Source: Anthoceros angustus | Taxonomy: Eukaryota; Streptophyta; Anthocerotopsida; Anthocerotales; Anthocerotaceae | Assembly (NCBI GenBank): GCA_010909165.1 | Contig: MU008158.1 | Span: 124,001-188,000, forward strand | DNA length: 64,000 nucleotides | Reading direction: 5' to 3' | Part shown: positions 30,866 to 41,700 of the stretch, piece by piece | Numbering within the stretch: the first letter of the stretch is position 1 | Layout: the number at the start of each line of letters is the position of its first letter | Program-made: the position numbers and the translations under genes | The notes under the pieces: generated by a model | What the model was told of the DNA's origin: nothing | The model's input: only the letters and a program-made list of their open reading frames with translations | Database searches by the model: none

Positions 30866-32197
30866 TTATCCTCTATGTCGTTATAATCCTAGGATTCGAT
30901 CCCAAGGGAATGGTTTTGTGTCAAGGTGTTCCAAAACTATGGATTCTAGCCCTACTACGGTCAGTTCCTACCCAGCTGCAACCCACTACCACGTCCAAAC
31001 CCACCACCGTGGTAAGTTCGGCCACCGCCGTGGTGGACTCAGCCACGATGTGGCTCAACCACTGGCGGGACCCACCACCCTGCAGCGCCGCAGCCGCGTC
31101 TACTTGACACCCAGTTCTTCTGGCGTGATTCTAAGGGTTATAGTCTCACACACGGATTCACGCCTACTCCAGATCACCTGCAGGGGTATCCGCCCCAGAA
31201 CTCACGGCGGACGCCTACCTCGGCCACTCACGCCGCGGCGCCTCACTCCGTCACCGATTCGCTCCGTTTCCACCATTCACCCCACAGCCCTTCTCATATG
31301 CCGCGCTCCCCAAACTTTCACGTTCACCGCTCCCTAGTCTCCTTCTTACACGTCGACTCACTTCCCCTCTTCCTTCCTAAACTCTCGGACACCACCACAC
31401 ACAAGTTGCTCTCGCCAACCCCTTCTCAGGCCACACAGACCCTCCCCTGGGCCACATAGACCCCTACCTTGGGCCACACAGACCCCTCTCTTAGAGTTAG
31501 ACACAATGTGGTTAGACAGCGGGTTGGAAAGAAGGAGGGAAAAATGCTGGACAGCAAAATTTACCTGACGATCTACTTGGGACTCGTGGAAATCTTCTCC
31601 TTCCGGCGTCTTGTGCGCCATCACCGCTAGCCACCGGATCAGGAGCTTGGTCACTCACTCGACCACCCAAGGATCTTCCCGGCCCTCTTATGACGAGGCG
31701 GTAAAGAATGGCCTAGGATCGCATGTGTGCAATGCGTGATGATCGTGCAAGATGAAAGCAAGGAGACAAGAGCAAGTTGGGATGTAAGATGTTCAACTAA
31801 TGCACGAAAAGGTGTCTTATACAAAAAGCAGTTATTGGCGGTTGTGATTTATTGTGATTTATTAATTAACTAATAATAAAACTAAACCTAATTCTAATTG
31901 TGACTTAAATCACTATTATGTTTTAACACATTTTGTTCAAATAAGCTATATTCCATTACTCCCACTTAGTTGCAATTAGGAGTTAATTAATAAGCTTGAA
32001 AATATCTTGAAGATGAACTTCACTAGGAAGTGTACTCCCCTTTGTATAAGCAGGAAAAGAGTTTTGACAAGTGTGAAATAAACAATAAGGCTTCATCCAA
32101 TCACCAAGCCAAATAAAGGTGAGAATCAACCTAATGAGCTGTTCGTGCTTTGTTCACTGCAGGTATAGTTTGTAGCCCAGCTACCAAAGTATGCTTC
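30866..32197. other. Non-coding stretch between retroelement relics
   Basis: A C-rich segment (30,950-31,340) and short repeats of a GGGCCACA-AGACCCCT type (31,425-31,490) are visible. From about 31,740 the sequence is AT-rich and may hold the degraded 3' LTR of Copia-2; a purine run (minus strand AAAGGGGAG) lies near 32,036. No gene is supported. Confidence 0.5.
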
Positions 32198-33250
32198 TCA
32201 TGTTAGTACTAGCTTTGACAAAGCTTTGGTCAAAAGATCAGCCACATTCTCTAAAGTATCAACATAGTCCACTTTTACCTCTTTACGGTCTGCTGCTTGT
32301 CTTATAAAATGATGAGCAATCTCAATATGCTTGCTCCTAGCATGAAAAACCAGATTCTTCAATAAAGCAATGGCTGACTGATTGTCGTACCAAAGCTGAG
32401 TTGGTCCTTCATGAAGCTGCTTAAGTCCACATAAGAAAGATCGAATCCAAATAACCTCTCTAGAAGCTTGTGTCATAGCACCATATTCGCCTGTAGAGGA
32501 GAGACAAATAGTGGTGAGCTTTTACTAGACCAAGAAAATCGATCCACCTAAAAAGCGTCGGTGACACTACGTCTAGTGTGGGTCTCCATCAATCACAAAG
32601 GACATAAGGCGCAAACCATCGATTGCTTAGAAAACGTAAACCTTTGCGTCTTTGTTCCTTTGAGGTACCTAAAATCCTCTTCACCGCAGCCCAATGTGGC
32701 AAGCCGGGTTCTCTAAAATTGACTAACATTACTAATTGCGTGTAATGTCTAATCTAGTCCAACGATAGATAAATTAAACAACCAACACATCGATAAGGCT
32801 TGAGTGCCATCTCAACCTTTTCTTCTTGTTGTTGGGCATTGTTCCTTAGATAGCTTTTCACCTATAGACATAGGTGTCGTGATCATCCTCCATCTTGAAT
32901 CTCTTAAGTAGTTGATGTACAAAATGCTCTTGATGAATATCAATAGTATTATCACGGTGTTAAAATGAAATTGAACACCAAGAGAAAATGATAACCCCCA
33001 AATCAGTCATATCAAATCTTGCCAAAAGAACGCTTTTATTCTTGCCATAAGAGTTGGTGACGTGCTAAATAAAATATTGTCATCCACATAAGCAGTTAAA
33101 ATGATAAAATCATTGCCATCCCATAAAATATATACGCTGGTATCAACGTCGAAACATGTGAAACCCAATTCTATGAGCAATGCATGAAACACTTCATTCC
33201 ATGCACGGGAGGATTGTTTAAGACCATAAACATGAAGATTACACATACTT
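32198..33250 (-). pseudogene. Copia-2 reverse transcriptase and RNase H fragment
   Basis: Minus-strand frames give VYGLKQSSRAWNEVFHALL and LTAYVDDNILFS (catalytic YVDD) near 33,080-33,235. Next come GLPHWAAVKRIL and RYLKGTK (about 32,660-32,720), and finally the RNase H end LWYDNQSAIALLKN, FHARSKHIEIAHHFIR and ADLLTKAL at 32,210-32,400. This is the standard Copia RT to RNase H order. Frameshifts and stops are frequent. The 5' part is lost at a minisatellite that starts at 33,262. Confidence 0.88.
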
Positions 33251-33261
33251 ATCAACTGGCT

Positions 33262-33810
33262 TGGTGGTGTTCCTTCCTGTGGAGAGTGGTGGTGCTCCTT
33301 CATGTGGAGAGTGGTGGTGCTCCTTCCTGTGGAGAGTGGTGGTGCTCCTTCCTGTGGAGAGTGGTGGTGCTCCTTCCTGTGGAGAGTGGTGGTGCTCCTT
33401 CCTGGAGAGTGGTGGTGCTCCTTCCGTGGAGAGTGGTGGTGCTCCTTCCGTGGAGAGTGGTGGTGCTCCTTCACGTGGAGAGTGGTGGTGCTCCTTCCTG
33501 GAGAGTGGTGGTGCTCCTTCCGTGGAGAGTGGTGGTGCTCCTTCCACATGGAGAGTGGTGGTGCTCCTTCCGTGGAGAGTGGTGGTGCTCCTTCCACATG
33601 GAGAGTGGTGGTGCTCCTTCACGTGGAGAGTGGTGGTGCTCCTTCACAGAGTGGTGGTGCTCCTTCACATGGAGAGTGGTGGTGCTCCTTCACAGTGAGA
33701 GTGGTGGTGCTCCTTCACATGGAGATAGATGTTCCTTCACTGTGGAGAGTGGTGGTGTTCCTTCACATGGAGTGGTGGTGCTCCTTCACTGTGGAGAGTT
33801 GTGTTCCTTC
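33262..33810. repeat. ~25-bp minisatellite (GTGGAGAGTGGTGGTGCTCC type)
   Basis: More than 20 head-to-tail copies of GTGGAGAGTGGTGGTGCTCC plus a variable TTC(CTGT), TTCAC or TTCCACAT spacer. Unit length varies from about 22 to 30 bp. It replaces Copia-2 sequence just upstream of the RT YGLKQS motif. Long open frames on both strands are products of the repeat. Confidence 0.95.
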
Positions 33811-33830
33811 TGTGTAGGACCTATCTTGGG

Positions 33831-34363
33831 AGTGGTTTCTTGAGGCGGTGCTCTCTTCTCGCGTATCTATATATTCAATCTTGATGTATGTGAGCTCCAC
33901 TATATTCAAATATCATATATCCATCACAAAGCTTCTATGCTATGTCATCGAGGCAATGATCTTGGCTAGGGCTCCTCTATCCTCAAGATGTTAAGCCTTA
34001 TATATCAAGGGAGCATATGAACTTATTATTTAAAGAGCCGGGATCTTTGTGTTGGCGAGAACTAGGGGTTGAAACCCTCGGTGGAATATGTGCGTCGTTG
34101 GCGGATAAATTGAAGATCCAGAAGGCATAGAACCTTTTGAGGATAAAGTGAAGATTGACAAGGCATGGTACATCTTGGGTGACATGAAGTTCTTAAGCTA
34201 TATGGAATGAGCCAATGGTTGGGAAGATATTTTCACATTCGAATCGAGGTGAAGATAAGGGGATGTTATCCAATTACAAGCTCATTATATTGGCGCTTTG
34301 AGTGCAGGTGCTACGTAGTTACATGTGCAGGAGTTACTCTTTTATATATTGGCTACTTGGAGG
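33831..34363. other. Unassigned sequence between two minisatellites
   Basis: I see no gene or clear repeat. Short segments resemble degraded Copia coding sequence (for example around 34,080-34,290), but not well enough to call. Confidence 0.4.
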
Positions 34364-34578
34364 GCTAGGCCCTAGATGTTACGGCTGAGTGTTATGCCAG
34401 AGGTGTTGCGTTTGAATGCTAGACCCTAGATGTTGCGGCTGAGTGTTATGCCCTAGGTGTTGCGGCTGATGCTGGGCCCTAGATGTTGCGGTTCAGTGTT
34501 ATGCCCTAGATGTTGCGGTTGAGTGTTATGCCCTAGGTGTTGCGGCTGAATGCTAGGCCCTAGATGTTGCGACTGAGT
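34364..34578. repeat. ~27-bp minisatellite (GCCCTAGATGTTGCGGCTGA type), left part
   Basis: About eight units alternate GCCCTAGATGTTGCGGCTGA and TGTTATGCCCTAGGTGTTGCGG. The array is interrupted at 34,578 by Copia-3 and resumes at 61,888 (CTATGCCCTAGGTGTTGCGG). Confidence 0.9.
34574..34578. repeat. Left target-site duplication (TGAGT) of Copia-3
   Basis: TGAGT precedes the left LTR and recurs at 61,888-61,892 immediately after the right LTR. Both copies lie in the same minisatellite unit. Confidence 0.9.
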
Positions 34579-34809
34579 TTTTAAATTATAAGAATATGCA
34601 GATTAAATCAACATGTTAATCAATTACATCTGAAATGTATATTAAAGAACATTAATAAATGAGTTCTAAAAGTGAGTTTTTAAATAAACTCAAAAGACAC
34701 GTCTAATGGGCGTAACCCTAACCAAGCGTTGTGACCTTATTAATCTCACTTAAGCTAACCAAACGTGCCCTAAATATAATCAGCATATGTATGCGAATAC
34801 TCTTTAACA
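34579..34809 (-). repeat. Copia-3 3' LTR
   Basis: This 231-bp copy matches 61,658-61,887 with fewer than about ten differences. On the minus strand it begins TGTTAAAGAG and ends ...ATTTAAAA, without the usual CA. A purine-rich tract, minus-strand AGCAAGTGGGAG, directly precedes it at 34,810-34,821. Confidence 0.9.
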
Positions 34810-34821
34810 CTCCCACTTGCT

Positions 34822-35930
34822 GATAATGATTTAGGTGTACGTTCCCGCGCATGGTACGCCGCCGCTCAGTCCTCGTGAACGTTACTTCAACTGCGTGTTA
34901 CGTCCCAAAGACATCTGTACACAGTTGCGCTCCACGTTCTCCAGCTGAGCATGATGAGTTCTGGTGGTGATGCCGCCGCTTACATAAAACTCAGCTGGTT
35001 CTTGTCTCTTGCATTGTCTGAGCTGCTGGAGCGTAGGATCTCGTGCCTTCTCTTCATCATGTCTTTTGGTTCTGATTCCGATGCTCCCAAGCACGCCGTC
35101 CTGGCGTGGCGCCCTAGGAAGATTTGCGACTAAGACAACTACGAGTGATCAAAGCGGGCGAAGGCTTCTTGTAGCAAAGCGGCGCCGGCGGGCGAGGGAC
35201 AACCAAAAAGGTCTTGGAGGCGGCGGGTTGAACTTGCAGTCGACAATATATGGACACTCATGAGTCTTCTCCGCCCACGTGGATACACCCCTCTGGTCAG
35301 AGTTCTGAACCTTGATTTTGCTTACTACGAAGATGGCCCGGCCGCAGTGTACAGTTCCCAAAGCCAAGGCCTGACTTCATGAAGACTCATATTGTCACTT
35401 GTGGGTCACTGAAGCATCCTTGCTCACCTCTACGGTATTTGGTGTGGGTCTTCTTGGCCCGAAGATCTGCGTGAAGGTCGAAGTGTGTGAGAACATCCAC
35501 ATCCATGTCCATGTCGACCGTCTGATGAAGTAGGCTATTTGCTTCTTATCTTGTATCAAGTCCTTTTGTTGCTGTTATCTTTTGCAGGATTACTTACAAT
35601 CTTCTTGTTTCTCGGTTTACATGCGAGTCTACTCTCAGACTCAGGGACGAGGCTAAGAAGGAAGAAAAGCTGAAAGTTGAAGAAACCCTCTCAAGAAAAG
35701 AGTACATCCTGGCTTTCCTGGAGATCAGTCACCTGGTGGCTGTCATAACCCTTACCCAATAGAAGATGAGTCTCCTTCCATCCCAACGATGCGGAGAGAT
35801 AGACTTTGGATACTCTGCTGATTTTGATGGCTATGAGTCACCGGTGTTCTAGGCTAGGTTTCTTGTTAGATTGTCTTGGATGAGAAGGCTTGTGCCTCTC
35901 CCATACCAAGGCCAGAATGCTTGTTGTGAG
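34822..35930. other. Copia-3 region between RNase H and the polypurine tract
   Basis: No conserved domain was recognised. Short open frames exist on both strands (for example 34,882-35,094 minus and 35,009-35,263 plus), but none is convincing. It is longer than a usual Copia 3' untranslated region and may include captured or inserted sequence. Confidence 0.4.
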
Positions 35931-36350
35931 CATCTCGCTTAAAGCCTTTGTAAGTATATCTGCGGGTTTTCTTGAGTTGAGACATACGAGTTCAATCTTT
36001 CATACACTGCAGTCCTCGATGTAATGGTATTCCACCTCCACGTGTTTCGTTCGTGCATGGAATCTGGATTCTTGGCTAAAGCCATCGAACCTTGGTTGTC
36101 GGTTTGTATTGTGGTACAAGTTGGGATCGGGATGCCTAACTCCTTAAGCGATAGCTTACACCAAACTACCTCTTTTCTTTTCTGCGGTGACGATACTACG
36201 CCGTCATGAAAAGCGTAAGCTTTTTGCTGACCGACAAAGCCCTGCGAATTGTAATCGTGAGATCTTCGATTTTACGCTATCAATATCACAATCAGTCGAT
36301 AAAGACTTCCGGTCCAATGCTTTTCCTTCTTGATACTTATCGTGATACCT
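35930..36350 (-). pseudogene. Copia-3 RNase H
   Basis: The minus strand carries EVVWCKLSLKELGIPIPTC, TDNQGSMALAKNPDS, a degraded HARTKH-type segment and NSYVSTQENPQIYLQ (35,935-36,200). Upstream, SQGFVGQQKAYAFHDG-like sequence lies near 36,200-36,260. This is the Copia RNase H order, with frameshifts and substitutions. Confidence 0.8.
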
Positions 36351-37348
36351 AATCGGGTGTTCCTTTCGTGTCGAACACACGCTTAAGACTTGTCCAATGC
36401 TCCAGTCCTGGATTTTCCAAGAACTGGGAGAGTACACTTGTAGAATAAGCTATTTCAAGTCTCGTCGCGTTACTAGCGTATATAAGCTTGCCAACACCTT
36501 GTCTGTAAGGTACGCCCTTCATCTGTTCTTTCTCATCACGTGTAGTTGGTGACATAGCCTTGCTAAGTTTCTGACCTGCTGCCATGGGTGTCGATGCAGG
36601 CTTGGCATCCTTTAAACCCAGCGGTTCAACACAATCAAGAAGGTAACGTGGTTGAGTAAGAGTCATAACCCGTTGTTTTCTATCCCTCTGAATGTGTATT
36701 CCAAGGCAGCTCTGTAAGGGTCCCAAACAGGACATCTTAAACTTAGTGGCCAACACATCCGTAATGCTTGTTATAAAGGCATTTATTCTTGGGCCGATGT
36801 CGGATCGTCACGTAGGCCGGATAGCATATAACCTCTCCTTTCGAGTATATGTATAGGCTCATGCGCGCTCTTTGTGAATCAAGGCTAAAAGTTACGTATC
36901 TAGGGTAGCATTCCATTTCATAGTCCTTTAACCCATATAGACACTTGATCAGCTTACAGGCATAGTTTGCTTTACCCTTCACTACATATCCAGGCGGTTG
37001 CTGCATGTATATTTCTGTGTCTAATTTGCCGTATAAGAAAGCTGTTTTAACATCGTACATTTGCAACTCATAATCGTAATATGTGGATATGGCAAGGATA
37101 ATTCGAAGAGTGGACAACTTGACTACTGGAGAAAACGTTTCAAGATAGTCCAAGCCAGGGATCTGAGAGAATCCCCTTGCCACCAAACGATCAAAGGTAC
37201 CATCTGCCTTAACCTTTAGTTTGAAAACCCATTTGCATGAAACTAGCTTTCTGTCTGGAGGTAACTCCACTAGTTCCCATGTTCCGTTCTCCATTAATGA
37301 GTCATACTCTGATTGAATTGCTTTTTCCCATTCTTTGTGATCGGTCAT
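36349..37348 (-). pseudogene. Copia-3 reverse transcriptase, copy 1
   Basis: The minus-strand frame starts HKEWEKAIQSEYDSLMENGT near 37,330 and continues CKWVFKLKVKADGTFDR, SQIPGLDYLETFSPVVK, YDVKTAFLYGKLDTEIYMQQ and LIKCLYGLK, the Copia RT fingers and palm. After YGLK the copy has lost bases relative to copy 2 at 38,256, which retains QSAMKW. The C-terminal part (36,349-36,756) carries CLGIHIQRDRKQRVMTLTQ and YASNATRLEIAYSTSVLSQF. Copy 1 is duplicated at 37,810-39,170. Confidence 0.88.
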
Positions 37349-39170
37349 AGCGCCTCTTCATAGGATTGAGGCTCAATGGGATCAAGAGAAGTGGCGGCAT
37401 TGCGGTCACATAAGAAGAAGAAGCTCGAATCCGAACAGTAGTAGTCGGGAGGTTGTCATTGTGGTGGGATACCTTCGGTTCTTCAAGCGGAGGGTCAACA
37501 AGCTCAGCATCTAAGGTAGGCTCAGTCGGATCATCAATTTGTTCTGGAGGATGATGGTCATGTTGATCCTGATGATTGTCTGGAACATCTTGTTGTGCGG
37601 GTTCTACAGCTACATCATCAAAACCTGCTGAATCATCAATATCATCAGCAGGATCTACCCCACCCACAGGGGCAACATCCTCAACAGGAACAACTTGAGT
37701 GCCATGATCAGTCTGGTCAAAGTGTGAATCTTGAAACGCTGATGCCTCGTCGTCACCAAGAGGAGGATCCTGGGATACTCCCGAGGCCCAAGTGCTACCT
37801 TCATCAAAAGTAGCGCTCCTAAGCGTATATAAGCTTGCCAACACCTTATGCTAGGTACGCCCTTCATCATTCTTTTCTCATCACGTGTAGTTGGTGACAT
37901 AGCCTTGCTAAGTTTCGACTGCGCCATGGGTGTTGATGCGGGCTTGGCATCCTTTAAACCCAATTTGTTCACAATCAAGAAGGTAAGCGTGGTTGAGTAA
38001 GAGTCATAACCCGTTGTTTTCTATCCCTCAATGTGTATTCCAAAGCCTGTAAGGGTCCCAAACAAGACATCTTAAACTTAGTGGCCAACACATCCGTAAT
38101 GCTTGTTATAAAGGCTTGGCATTCTTGGGCGATGTCGGATCGTCCACGTGTGCCGGATAGCATATAACCTCTCCTTTCGAGTATATGTATAGACTGCTGT
38201 CTGCCTGGCTCTTTGTGAATCCAAGTAAAGTTCTGTATCTAGGGTAGCATTCCATTTCATAGCTGACTGCTTTAACCCATATAGACACTTGATCAGCTTA
38301 CAGGCATAGTTTGCTTTACCCTTCACTACATATCCAGGCGGTTGCTGCATGTATATTTCTGTGTCTAATTTGCCGTATAAGAAATCTGTTTTGACATCGT
38401 ACATTTGCAACTCATAATCGTAATGTGTGGATATGGCAAGGATAATTCGAAGAGTGGACAACTTGACTCTTTGGAGAAAGCGTTTCAAGATAGTCCAAGC
38501 CGGGGATCGAGAGAATCCCTTGCCACCAAACGATCAAAGGTACCATCTGCCTTAACCTTTAGTTTGAAAACCCATTTGCATGAAACTAGCTTTACATGCA
38601 GGTAACTCCACTAGTTCCCATGTTCCGTTCTCCATTAATGAGTCATACTCTGATTGAATTGCTTTTTCCCATTCTTTGTGATCAAGTCTACGCAACGCCT
38701 CTTCATAGGATTGAGGCTCAATGGGATCAAGAGAAGTGGCAGCATTGACAGTCACATAAGAAGAAGAAGCTCGGAAATCCGGAGCACGGTAGTAGTCAGG
38801 AGGTTGTCGCTGGCGGGTGGGATACCTTCTAACTGGTTCTTCAACAAGCTCAACAAGCTCAGCATCTAAGGTAGGCTCAGTCGGATCATCAATTTGTTCT
38901 GGAGGATGATGGTCAGTTGATCCGATGATTGTACGGAACATCTTGTTGTGCGGGTTCTGACTACATCATCAAAACCTGAATCATCAATATCATCGGCCGG
39001 ATCTACCCCACCCACAGGGGCAACATCCTCAACAGGAACAACTTGAGTGCCATGATCAGTCTGGTCAAAGTGTGAATCTTGAAACGATGATGCCTCGTCG
39101 TCACCAAGAGGAGGATCTTGGGATACTCCCACTGAGGCCCAAGTGCTACCCTCATCAAAAGTAACGCTCC
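36430..39170 (-). repeat. Tandem duplication of the Copia-3 RT-linker block (period ~1.35 kb)
   Basis: The landmark AAGCTTGCCAACACCTT occurs near 36,485 and 37,826. The join is at a short shared AGCGTA(T/G)ATA near 37,817, matching 36,475 and 39,172. The copies differ mostly by 1-6 bp indels, many at CTG or CAG. Confidence 0.88.
37811..38690 (-). pseudogene. Copia-3 reverse transcriptase, copy 2
   Basis: This second RT copy contains VKLSTLRIILAISTHYDYEL, YDVKTDFLYGKLDTEIYMQQ, CLYGLKQSAMKW and a degraded catalytic VDD near 38,130-38,150. It retains bases lost in copy 1 around 36,913, but is itself frameshifted elsewhere (for example 38,465-38,520). The N-terminal HKEWEKAIQSEYDSLMENGT is at about 38,625-38,690. 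Confidence 0.85.
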
Positions 39171-39286
39171 TAGCGTAGATAACTTTATTTTTAGGTACAT
39201 CATAAAGTTTATATGCTTTTATGCCCTCTGTATAGCCTAACATCAGAAGTTTTCTGGCCTTGTCTAATAGCTTCTTTCTTTTCTCC
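38691..39286 (-). pseudogene. Copia-3 post-integrase acidic linker
   Basis: The minus strand encodes KARKLLMLGYTEGIKAYKLY, then DVPKNKVIYARSVTFDEG, followed by an Asp/Pro-rich region (PLGDDEASSFQDSHFD; EPTLDAELVELVEEPVRRYP). This is the conserved segment linking integrase to RT in Copia. A copy with more deletions is at 37,349-37,844. Confidence 0.85.
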
Positions 39287-40099
39287 TTAGGAACGGAGGC
39301 GTATGCTATACAGACCAAAGATACGCAAGTGAAGTATGGATGGCTTGCGCCCTGTGAACGCTTCATAAGGGGTAAGACCAACTACGGAAGTGGTAGGCAG
39401 TCTGTTTTTGATATAGGTTGATGTCATAATGGCCTCCGCCCAATATGGCAGGGGAAGCTGAGCATGATGTAGGAGAGAAGATGTCATCTCCTGCAACGTA
39501 AGATTGAGGCGCTCAACCACGCCATTCTGTTGAGGCGTGTAGACAACTGTAAGCTGGCGTCCAATACCCTCAGAGTAGTCCTGAAACTCCTTTGAGGTAA
39601 ACTCTCCCCCGTTATCAGATCTTAGGGTTCTTAGTTGTTTTCCAGTCCACCTTTCAACATACTTGAGATATTCTTCAAAATAGCTGAAGCATTCACTCTT
39701 TTGCTTTAAGATGTAGGTTGTAACAAACCTTGTCTTGTCATCTGTAAATGTCAGGAAATACTTGCCACCACCAATGGATTCTTGTGAGAGTGGTCCACAT
39801 AAGTCCGTATGAACAAGTTCCAAGACATCTGAAGCTCTGTGTGGTTCTTTGTTCTTAAAGGTTGCTTGATGCCGCTTTGAGAGAACACAAGACTCACACA
39901 AAGGAAGTGGCACCAGAGGACCTATCTGCTCATGCTGGTAAAGATCACTTACAGCTAATTTCTGTAATTTTGCTGAATGTGGGTGCCCTAATCGTAAATG
40001 CCATAGTTTTGACTTTTCTGTTTGCTGTGCAGACGCATGAGTAGCATCCTTGGTCAAATGAGAAAATGGTATACTTCTATCTGTATGTAGACGGAACAA
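39287..40099 (-). CDS. Copia-3 GAG-pre-integrase and integrase (long open segment)
   Basis: A 270-codon uninterrupted frame encodes KLWHLRLGHPHSAKLQKL and a CxxC pair (GAG-pre-integrase, about residues 30-75), then the rve integrase core. The catalytic acids lie in LVHTDLCGPL, LRSDNGGEF and NGVVERLN. The last residues LTPYEAFTGRKPS match the post-core motif. Integrase joins cDNA to host DNA. It is the best-preserved coding block of the TEs in the window. It is one segment of a Gag-Pol polyprotein and not an independent gene. Confidence 0.92.
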   Translation of the reverse strand: MFRLHTDRSIPFSHLTKDATHASAQQTEKSKLWHLRLGHPHSAKLQKLAVSDLYQHEQIGPLVPLPLCESCVLSKRHQATFKNKEPHRASDVLELVHTDLCGPLSQESIGGGKYFLTFTDDKTRFVTTYILKQKSECFSYFEEYLKYVERWTGKQLRTLRSDNGGEFTSKEFQDYSEGIGRQLTVVYTPQQNGVVERLNLTLQEMTSSLLHHAQLPLPYWAEAIMTSTYIKNRLPTTSVVGLTPYEAFTGRKPSILHLRIFGLYSIRLRS

Positions 40100-40149
40100 G
40101 TCCTTCTCAGAAGACCCAGAGGCAAGTACTCTAGTATGATTAAAGGCAT

Positions 40150-40545
40150 CTAATACTTGACATTCTGTTTGAGTAAAGAGAATGTGTGATTATCAATTGA
40201 CTTCGGTGAAATGAGGTTACGTGTCATGTCTGGTACATAGTACACATCATGCAACACTAATACATTTCCTGATGGAACAGTCAGTTCTATTGTTCCAATG
40301 CCAGGAGACACCAGGGATCTGTCATCCCCCAGGTATACGTACTGATCCTTAACTGATTTGTACGTTTGAAATGCTTTTCTGTCAAGGCAAATATGGGCAG
40401 TAGCCCCTGTGTCTAAGTACCAATCTATGGTATACTTAACCTTTGTATTTGCTGACAAACAAGCAGGTGACAAGGATGAACTTGTGGCAAACAGTGTTGT
40501 ACCAACCGTGAGGGCAGAGGGGGTTGGTTGCTTCTTAACAACCAC
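40150..40545 (-). pseudogene. Copia-3 aspartic protease
   Basis: The minus-strand frame carries IDWYLDTGATAHICLD (DTGA active site, about 40,385-40,435), YVYLGDDRSLVSPGIGTIEL and LHDVYYVPDMTRNLISPKSI, the Copia retropepsin pattern. A frameshift near 40,150 separates it from the GAG-pre-integrase frame. Confidence 0.9.
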
Positions 40546-41450
40546 GTGAGTCTCAGCACTAGTCGAACCCTCCTTGCGAGGTACACCAGCCTGCTTTTTC
40601 CTGCACTCACGCTCCCAATGACCAGGTAATTTGCACCAGTTGCAAGCTCCTGTCCTTTTGGGTTTTCTCTGGCTAGTTCCACGTCCTTGTGAACCACCAC
40701 CTCTCGAGGTACTGCCCCCACCCCTGTTATAGGGTCTTCCTCCTCCACGTCCTCTGTTGGATGTATAGAGGGCTTCTTTTGCTTACATTTCGTCATTAGA
40801 TTTGCTTGCTTCCTCTTGCAATAAGGCTCCCACTAACTCTGCAAAGCTGGTTTCTGGCAGGATTACACCTGATGCCTTTGCAAGTTTCTCAGTCTGGAGT
40901 CTCGAGGCATTGAAGGAGGTCACAAAATGTGACCAAGAGTCTGGTAAGGATATGAGGAAGTAAAGTATTAGTGTATCATCTTTAACAACCTCGTTTGAAG
41001 CACTTTCAAGTCTGGACACAAGTGTCCTACAGTGTCCAAGGTGCTTTTCGATTGATTCTCCTTCTCTCATTTTACATAATTGTAAATTTCTCAAAGCTGT
41101 CATTTGACTTGTCTGATTGCTGCCTGCTTACAGGTCTTGAAGTCTTTTCCATATTTCTGCTGAGGTTGTACATCCTGAAGTTTGTCTTAACATCTCTGAG
41201 GTAAGACCACTCCTGATGAGGAACATAGCTGCCTCATCCTTTGCATCCCATGCATCAATTAACTTCTTCTCAGCAGCTGTAGGTAATATGGGAGGTGTGG
41301 GGGCCACTGGGGCCTTCTCTTCCCCAATGACTACCTTCCATAACTTCCTATTTTGTAAGGCCCCTTTCATGCGGATTACCCATATGTCGTAATCCTGACC
41401 TCCAAACCTATCTTTCTCCTTGAACCCTTCCCCACCCAAGCTAGATGACC
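40546..41450 (-). pseudogene. Copia-3 gag with CCHC zinc knuckle
   Basis: From 41,450 leftward the minus strand encodes SSSLGGEGFKEKDRFGGQ, KGALQNRKLWKVVIGEE, IDAWDAKDEAAMFLIRSGLT, then in another frame LQLCKMREGESIEKHLGHCR and a basic Gly/Arg region. A CCHC knuckle CNWCKLPGHWEREC lies near 40,600-40,645. The extreme 5' end of gag is separated by the CACTA insertion and resumes right of 60,433. Frame changes occur near 41,100 and 40,790. Confidence 0.88.
41448..41450. repeat. Left 3-bp target duplication (ACC) of the CACTA-like element
   Basis: ACC directly precedes CTACTAGAAA and recurs at 60,433-60,435, after the telomeric array. A 3-bp duplication is the CACTA-superfamily rule. Three bases alone are weak evidence; the matching TIRs and the interrupted gag support it. 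Confidence 0.65.
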
Positions 41451-41700
41451 CTACTAGAAAAGGCCGCCTATGTTACACTTTTTGTTAAGATTTGAACCCC
41501 CCCATGTTGCAATTATGTTGAAATCTTGGGGTCTTGTTACACTTATTTGGCCCCTTGTTACGGTCGGGCTTGGTAACCAACCCTCCATCTTGTTACAATC
41601 GCGTTCTGATCTTGTTGCAATTTTGTTGCAGTAGTGAGGCGGTATTTGGCCCTTTCAAAATTTCAACATATTTGCAACAACCAAAGTGTTACACCCTCTT
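41451..41700. repeat. CACTA left TIR and subterminal repeats
   Basis: After the TIR the motif TTGTTAC or TGTTAC(A) recurs at least five times to about 41,700, together with TTGTTGCAA variants. The right end (60,230-60,342) has the inverted motifs GTAACA and TTGCAACAAC. Subterminal repeats of this kind bind accessory transposase proteins in En/Spm. Confidence 0.75.

Noticed and set aside
33007-33843. Open frames of 120-220 codons made of HHHSPxEGAPPLS or WCSFxESGGAPS repeats
   Set aside because: Products of the minisatellite in several frames; no stop arises because of the repeat unit. Only the C-terminal VYGLKQSS... part is real RT.
33262-34578. Direct repeats resembling a CRISPR array
   Set aside because: Units are contiguous or have short degenerate spacers and the DNA is nuclear plant DNA; these are minisatellites.
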